Source: an uncultured Prevotella sp.
Lineage (GTDB): Bacteria; Bacteroidota; Bacteroidia; Bacteroidales; Bacteroidaceae
NCBI GenBank assembly: GCA_900315695.1
Contig: ONAE01000011.1
Location: 1 to 45,119 of the forward strand
Length of the DNA stretch: 45,119 nt
Direction: 5' to 3'
The notes under the pieces are model-generated. The model made no database searches, was not told the origin of the DNA, and saw only the letters and a list, made by a program, of their open reading frames with translations. The translations under genes were made by a program, and so were the position numbers. Positions 40,683 through 45,119 of this stretch are shown here, one piece after another (the stretch's first letter is position 1; each line of letters starts with the position of its first letter).

Positions 40683-42551
40683 TTACTCTTTTGGTGCATC
40701 CTCCGTCTTCAGTTTCGTACTCAGTTTGCCGCCGCCACCACCGGCGCCGCCACCCATGCCGTCCTTGATGTTTGGCGACTTGAAGGCACTCTTGACTTCA
40801 ACGCTGTCACCGACAACCTTCGGGGCTTTGAGCTCGTCCTTCACCTCGGTCTTACCGTTGATGGTGGTTTCACCATAGACCTGTGTCTTGTCACCACCCA
40901 CAGCGGCATTGCCACCGTCGAGCTGAACAGCAGCCTTGCCGTCGCCTTGCTGCATCTCCAGTGTCTTGTCGGCAAAGGCACCGATCTCCTCTGAAACCGT
41001 CTGAACTTTCTTGCTCTTGATATCCTTCGACTTCGAGCCGACATACATCTTCTCACTGACGAGCGTCATAGTGCTACCAGCAGCAAGCTTGGAGTCGGTG
41101 AGTTTTTCCTTATCGACATCCATCGACTTCACGTTCACAGCCTTGGCATTGAGGTTGATGCTGCCCGTAGCCTTGTAGTCAAGGCTCTCAACGGTAACAC
41201 CCTTCGAGCGGATGATCACATCGCCCTCTCCCAGGTATTCACCCTTGGTGAGCTTGCCCTTCTCGTCGCGCTCAATCCCCTTCGGATTGGCGGTAGATAC
41301 CTCAACAGTCTTGGCACTCATGGTGATCTTACCTTCCTTGGTAAGTTCTTTCTCCCAGAGCTTACCTTTGTCGTTCATCTTATAGTCGATAGCCTCGAGG
41401 CTGATATCCTTCGACTGAATCTTCACCTGACCTTCCATAGGCCACTCTTTGCCCTTATCCTTCGGATTCACCGTGTTGAGGCTGATGTCCTGTGCACTAA
41501 CGGAGAAGAAGCCGTCCTTGACGAGGGCGCCCTCATCGTCGTGCATACTCATTCCCATGCGCGGGGTCCTGACGCTGATACCGGCAACATCGTTCGTATG
41601 CAGATTGCCGTCGCCGTCGGCTGTCGCCACACTGATGGATTCAGCCACGACAGACATCGAGGCCCCTGTGCTCTTCTTCTTGAAGTCGTCGCCGGTCTTG
41701 ATGGCACCCTTCTCCTTCTCGAGCGCCTTCTTGCGGCGGTTTACCTCAGCCAGCTCCGACACGAGCTCGATAAAGGTCTGGGTGGAGCGATAGACCGACG
41801 GCAGCAAGGCCTCCATCTGCTCATGAACTTCGCTGATGTCAGTGAGGTTGGTAAAGGTGCTGTAATCCTTCTCACCGTTCAGCTTTTCCTCCTTCTTTAC
41901 CAGCTTGATCATATTCTTCAGGACATCATCTACCGCTTTCTTCTGGGTTTCAACGCTTTTCTTCAAGTTTTTGCTCTGAGTATCCAGTTCCTTGATGGTA
42001 TCCTCAATCTGCTTCTTGCGCAGCTCGGCAGAGACGGCTGCCTCGATGTTGAACCGCTTGTCGGCATGCAGGCTGATACCGCCTCGACCGGCATGCGCAG
42101 GTGTCTGCGAGAACTCGTCCTTGGCATCGCTGCTGTGGAGAACGATGTCGCAAGCCTGGGATACGATCTCCGACGTGTTACAGACCACGTTCTCACGCCC
42201 GTCGATGCCTGGATTCACGGCTTTCTGATGGATGATGGGTGCACGGCTCTGGATACGACCAGCTTCTCCGACGCCCTCTAAGGACACATCGCTGCCCTTG
42301 ATGATGACAGTACCCATCTCACCACCGTTCAGAGCACCACTCTTATCCACGTTACCAATCACAATCTCAGGGGCAGAAATCACAATACGCTGCTCGTTGC
42401 GATAATAAGCACCCCGGTCCAGACGATTGAAGATATCCGTCTTGATCTGCTGCACCTCAGCCTTCTGCTGGTGCATCTCTTCGACGCCCTTATCTACACA
42501 TTGCTGGAATTTATCCAGTAGGGTTTTCCATTCTTCAAATATATATGCCAT
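40683..42551 (-). CDS. Coiled-coil/beta-solenoid protein linked to VgrG
   Basis: A 622-residue protein with no signal peptide. The N-terminus is helical, then a first beta-rich run (about 55-170, RIVISAPEIVIGNVDKSG), a coiled coil (about 180-300, rich in Lys/Glu), and a second long run of short beta strands (about 310-590: GKITMSAKTVEVST, GDVIIRSKGVTVESLD, GSINLNAKAVNVKSMD). The strand rhythm resembles the beta-helical needle of VgrG/DUF2345. The tail is glycine-rich (GGGAGGGGG, about 603). Twelve bases after the vgrG stop. It may extend, cap or load the spike. No family recognised. Confidence 0.75.
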   Translation of the reverse strand: MAYIFEEWKTLLDKFQQCVDKGVEEMHQQKAEVQQIKTDIFNRLDRGAYYRNEQRIVISAPEIVIGNVDKSGALNGGEMGTVIIKGSDVSLEGVGEAGRIQSRAPIIHQKAVNPGIDGRENVVCNTSEIVSQACDIVLHSSDAKDEFSQTPAHAGRGGISLHADKRFNIEAAVSAELRKKQIEDTIKELDTQSKNLKKSVETQKKAVDDVLKNMIKLVKKEEKLNGEKDYSTFTNLTDISEVHEQMEALLPSVYRSTQTFIELVSELAEVNRRKKALEKEKGAIKTGDDFKKKSTGASMSVVAESISVATADGDGNLHTNDVAGISVRTPRMGMSMHDDEGALVKDGFFSVSAQDISLNTVNPKDKGKEWPMEGQVKIQSKDISLEAIDYKMNDKGKLWEKELTKEGKITMSAKTVEVSTANPKGIERDEKGKLTKGEYLGEGDVIIRSKGVTVESLDYKATGSINLNAKAVNVKSMDVDKEKLTDSKLAAGSTMTLVSEKMYVGSKSKDIKSKKVQTVSEEIGAFADKTLEMQQGDGKAAVQLDGGNAAVGGDKTQVYGETTINGKTEVKDELKAPKVVGDSVEVKSAFKSPNIKDGMGGGAGGGGGKLSTKLKTEDAPKE

Positions 42552-42563
42552 GATCCTTTTTCT

Positions 42564-44816
42564 TTAAATAGATGTTAACTCATTCTTGATCTTATTCATA
42601 AACTTAGCTACAGCCTTACCTGCTTCATCATTATCAGAAGCCGCAAGTTGCTCAATGGGCTTGTAAGATTCAACTATCGTAATGTCAAAATCTGCGTCTT
42701 TAGGATCAACACTAAACGTGTTTTTGTTTACAGCTAAAAGGATTCCACCAGGATTACCATCAGCCCAGGCAGTCATCTCCTGATACGACTTCTTGAAATT
42801 CACAGCGTCCTTAATATCCGTGAATTGCTTTGAGAAGGCATCCTTGATGGTCTGGCCAAAAAGTTTTGATTCCTTTTCAAGCTTAGGCGCCGTAGTGAGG
42901 CTATTGACATAATTATTCCATTTATTTGCATCTTTTATTGGAGGTTGAGGCGCCTCAGGTGCACCTTCTGCCCGACCCTGATCCAATTTAAGCGCCTGCA
43001 ACAAATACAAACAGACTTCTCTACGATATTCTTTCTTACAAATCTCATCCATGGCGTCAAGTTTAACACTCAATCTTTTCATTTTATTTGACGGAACAAA
43101 GTATGAATTATCCTTTGCTTTGTTGATGGCATCATGCATCAACGTCTTGGCATCCTTAGGCAGTGAGGACCATCGGAAGAAACCAAACATTTTATCAACC
43201 TCTTTCTGTTCCATCTTCGCTTGAAAGCTCAAGACTTTTATAATTGCCTCTCTAAGATCCTTGGCACTATTCACAACGGCAGTCCTTGCTTTCTTCCTTC
43301 CACTAATAATATATGGATCTTTCAAAGATGGGTGGCGGCTACGATAGTCGTCTGAGATAAGATTCTCTCCCTCAATCTTAACATTATCTTGGAAATCAAG
43401 ATTAGCGGCATCAATCTTAACTTTGCTGTCGGTATTCCAGAAATCATTTTCCAAGTCTGCGTATGTTTTGCAAGCCTCTCCCAGATCGTTTGAATAATCC
43501 TTCAGTTCGGCAATCGATTTAACAAACGCCACTTTCTTATCACAACAATCATTATAGAGCTTGAGATACTTAGCACTGATGGATTCGATGATTGGATCAG
43601 TCATCCTAAACAACTCCACAACACTATCGCTTAGGCCACTAATGCCTTTAGCAAACTTCTTCTTTTCCGCTGCTTCAAACAATTGATCCTTCTTGTCCTT
43701 ATTAAAGGCAAGCTTGGGATACTCACAATTACTCTCGCCACCCTCCAGTTTCAAGTAGCGATGCGATTTGACGGTCAGCGCACCCTCTACCGGACGCATC
43801 ACAACCTCTACGATTGACCTGACGATAGACAAATCGAGTAATTTGGTTTTTTCAGCCAACTTATTGGCAATGGCAGCGGTCACAGTCAGTCCAAATGAGG
43901 CAGCAGATAAGTCGCCGAACTTCTTGTCGTTGAACAGTTTCCAGCCGATGTTCGTACCCGACTCAAGTTTCAGGTTGTTACCCGCCTCGATCGTGACATT
44001 CTTACCCTTGATCTTCACATCGCCGTTGGGGGCAGAAATCGTAATACCTGTGAAGGCATTCAGTTTTACATCACCCCAAGGCGAACTGATCGTGACGTTA
44101 CGTTTATCAGTTGAGCCGCTAATCTTATAGATACCATAATAGTCGCTCAGCGAGAAACCGCCCTCGAAGTATTTGTTTCCACTAAATGCGCTCTTGTCAG
44201 AAAAGAGTTTACCGGCGATCTGTAGGGCACCCATCACATACGGGCGCTCGACGTTGCCGTCGATGAATCCCACCATCACTTCGTCTCCCTCATTATGCTT
44301 GCCAGTCGTCGTCTTACCATCGCCTTTAGCTGCGAAAAGTATCCAAGGCGTTGCATCTTTTTTATCCGTTTTATCCGCCTCTCCCTGCCAAGGGAACACC
44401 ACTCTCACACGGTGCGTAAACGTGGGATCGGCAGCATCTTTGATCTTGGCCAACTGCGGGCCGGAATACCTGACGTGACCAGATGGGAGCATGGCAGGAT
44501 AGAAGTCATAGATTGTTTTACCGTCAACTTCTGATTCTGATACATGTGCTCCACTGGCCTTTACCTTGAACGTTAATACGTTGTCGCTGTAAGATGCTGT
44601 GATATTCACCACGATAAACCGCTCGCCATGCACTTCGATGATATCACCCAGTTTGAGCCCAGGCCAAATGGTGTCGAAGTCGATAAAGATCATGTTATTA
44701 CCTGCTTCCTGCTCAAGTTCGAGAATCTTACTATACCGGTTTGCATTGTAAATGTCATTCTTGTCGGGTGCCAATCTTGTCTTTTTCAGTGTCTTTTTCA
44801 GGGAAGTACTTTTTAT
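42564..44816 (-). CDS. VgrG-like spike protein, 3' part (gp5 OB-fold, needle, C-terminal extension)
   Basis: T6SS-type spike protein. The frame is open from 44816; the first usable start codon in it is a TTG at 44774, which gives 736 residues. From that TTG: end of the gp27-like part (to about 70), gp5-type OB-fold (about 95-185, with HRVRVVFPWQGEADK, EGDEVMVGFIDGN and RPYVMGAL), a beta-helical needle (about 215-275, NVTISSPWGDVKLNAFTG, GDVKIKGKNVTIEAG), then about 450 helix-rich residues of unknown function. It has no promoter or plausible ATG of its own, and the preceding 5' part of the gene is in another frame, so I read the gene as frameshifted. Confidence 0.8.
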   Translation of the reverse strand: MKSTSLKKTLKKTRLAPDKNDIYNANRYSKILELEQEAGNNMIFIDFDTIWPGLKLGDIIEVHGERFIVVNITASYSDNVLTFKVKASGAHVSESEVDGKTIYDFYPAMLPSGHVRYSGPQLAKIKDAADPTFTHRVRVVFPWQGEADKTDKKDATPWILFAAKGDGKTTTGKHNEGDEVMVGFIDGNVERPYVMGALQIAGKLFSDKSAFSGNKYFEGGFSLSDYYGIYKISGSTDKRNVTISSPWGDVKLNAFTGITISAPNGDVKIKGKNVTIEAGNNLKLESGTNIGWKLFNDKKFGDLSAASFGLTVTAAIANKLAEKTKLLDLSIVRSIVEVVMRPVEGALTVKSHRYLKLEGGESNCEYPKLAFNKDKKDQLFEAAEKKKFAKGISGLSDSVVELFRMTDPIIESISAKYLKLYNDCCDKKVAFVKSIAELKDYSNDLGEACKTYADLENDFWNTDSKVKIDAANLDFQDNVKIEGENLISDDYRSRHPSLKDPYIISGRKKARTAVVNSAKDLREAIIKVLSFQAKMEQKEVDKMFGFFRWSSLPKDAKTLMHDAINKAKDNSYFVPSNKMKRLSVKLDAMDEICKKEYRREVCLYLLQALKLDQGRAEGAPEAPQPPIKDANKWNNYVNSLTTAPKLEKESKLFGQTIKDAFSKQFTDIKDAVNFKKSYQEMTAWADGNPGGILLAVNKNTFSVDPKDADFDITIVESYKPIEQLAASDNDEAGKAVAKFMNKIKNELTSI

Positions 44817-45119
44817 TCACATTATCATTCAACAGTTTGGTACTTGACACCGCCTGCAATAGACTCACACCATCATCGACCAGCGTGTTAATACCCCAGG
44901 ATATGACATTCTGGTCGGTATTGAAGAACGAGGAAATCTTACTCATGACGTACTTGTCGCCATAGCCATTAAACTTTCCCAACTCACCACGGACAAAAAG
45001 AGGTGACTTTGGCACCGGCACATCATAGATATTCTTGTCGTAAACCGCCTCCGCCTCGTAGTTGCCATCTTTAATGTTTCCCAGCAGGTCTAAACTCGCA
45101 TCTTCACAGGAATATGCGA
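44755..45119 (-). CDS. VgrG-like spike protein, 5' part (runs off window; frame ends at 44755)
   Basis: Open from the window edge to TGA at 44755, about 120 residues visible (YEAEAVYDKNIYDVPVPKSP, GELGKFNGYGDKYVMSKISS, FPEKDTEKDKIGTRQE). The content and position suit the gp27-like N-terminal part of VgrG, which should lead directly into the OB-fold; that OB-fold continues in the next frame. The two frames overlap at 44755-44816, around a 12-base tandem duplication and several A runs. The 5' end of the gene is not in the window. Confidence 0.65.
   Translation of the reverse strand, partial: AYSCEDASLDLLGNIKDGNYEAEAVYDKNIYDVPVPKSPLFVRGELGKFNGYGDKYVMSKISSFFNTDQNVISWGINTLVDDGVSLLQAVSSTKLLNDNVNKKYFPEKDTEKDKIGTRQE

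Noticed and set aside
44755-44780. RF2-type programmed +1 frameshift in vgrG
   Set aside because: The in-frame stop is TGA followed by C, as in prfB, but the preceding GAA codon cannot re-pair in the +1 frame and no Shine-Dalgarno-like booster precedes it. An indel is more likely.

Overview
The window looks like a chromosomal segment of a Bacteroidales bacterium, most likely Prevotella or a close relative. The main evidence is the promoter type: many genes are preceded by the Bacteroidetes -7 element TAnnTTTG, in places with TTTG about 19-20 bases upstream, and by short leaders lacking a Shine-Dalgarno sequence. Supporting signs are a trp operon that begins with trpB, RNase Y, DUF4924, a TonB-dependent receptor, and a periplasmic propeller sensor of the HTCS type. 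Species cannot be fixed from the sequence alone. No tRNA, rRNA, CRISPR array, insertion sequence or prophage was seen.

Layout, left to right. (a) 1-3176: a phosphate module on the minus strand, with a Na/Pi cotransporter-PhoU fusion, an OmpR/PhoB-type regulator and a PhoR-type kinase cut by the window edge. Its promoter is flanked by Pho-box-like 11-base repeats. (b) 3210-5197: a partner-switch pair, a membrane phosphatase/kinase fusion and its STAS protein. (c) 5220-7940: a TSCPD protein followed by cobS-cobU-cobT, closed by a strong terminator. (d) 7941-11370: an AraC-type regulator, RNase Y, ZapA with a coiled-coil partner, and a conserved unknown. (e) 11452-13103: rfbA and an ECF-like sigma factor. 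(f) 13081-21398: a compact ten-gene minus-strand operon (unknown secreted protein, LysE exporter, DUF4924, rfbD, prfC, tsaC, ClC, fmt, a 34-residue small ORF, rpe). (g) 21459-23073: a ROK glucokinase and a hotdog thioesterase. (h) 23114-29720: a complete trpBEGDCFA operon with a Trp-rich leader peptide and attenuator. (i) 29795-31491: a secreted acid phosphatase and an unknown secreted protein. (j) 31492-32039: the only long gene-poor stretch, containing hairpins, a 22-base-period repeat and an orphan promoter.

(k) 32040-45119 is the most unusual part. Seven or eight minus-strand genes with gaps of 27 bases or less, or overlaps, form one apparent transcription unit: a T6SS-type VgrG spike (its reading frame is broken near 44.8 kb), a coiled-coil/beta-solenoid protein, a 223-residue unknown, a receiver-PP2C phosphatase, a membrane-anchored beta-propeller protein, a propeller sensor kinase whose phosphoacceptor His is replaced by Asp, and a TonB-dependent receptor with a TPR-like N-terminus. 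I read this as a spike/effector module joined to its own envelope-sensing and phosphatase-based signalling system. That is an inference from gene order and domains; no member has been tested here.
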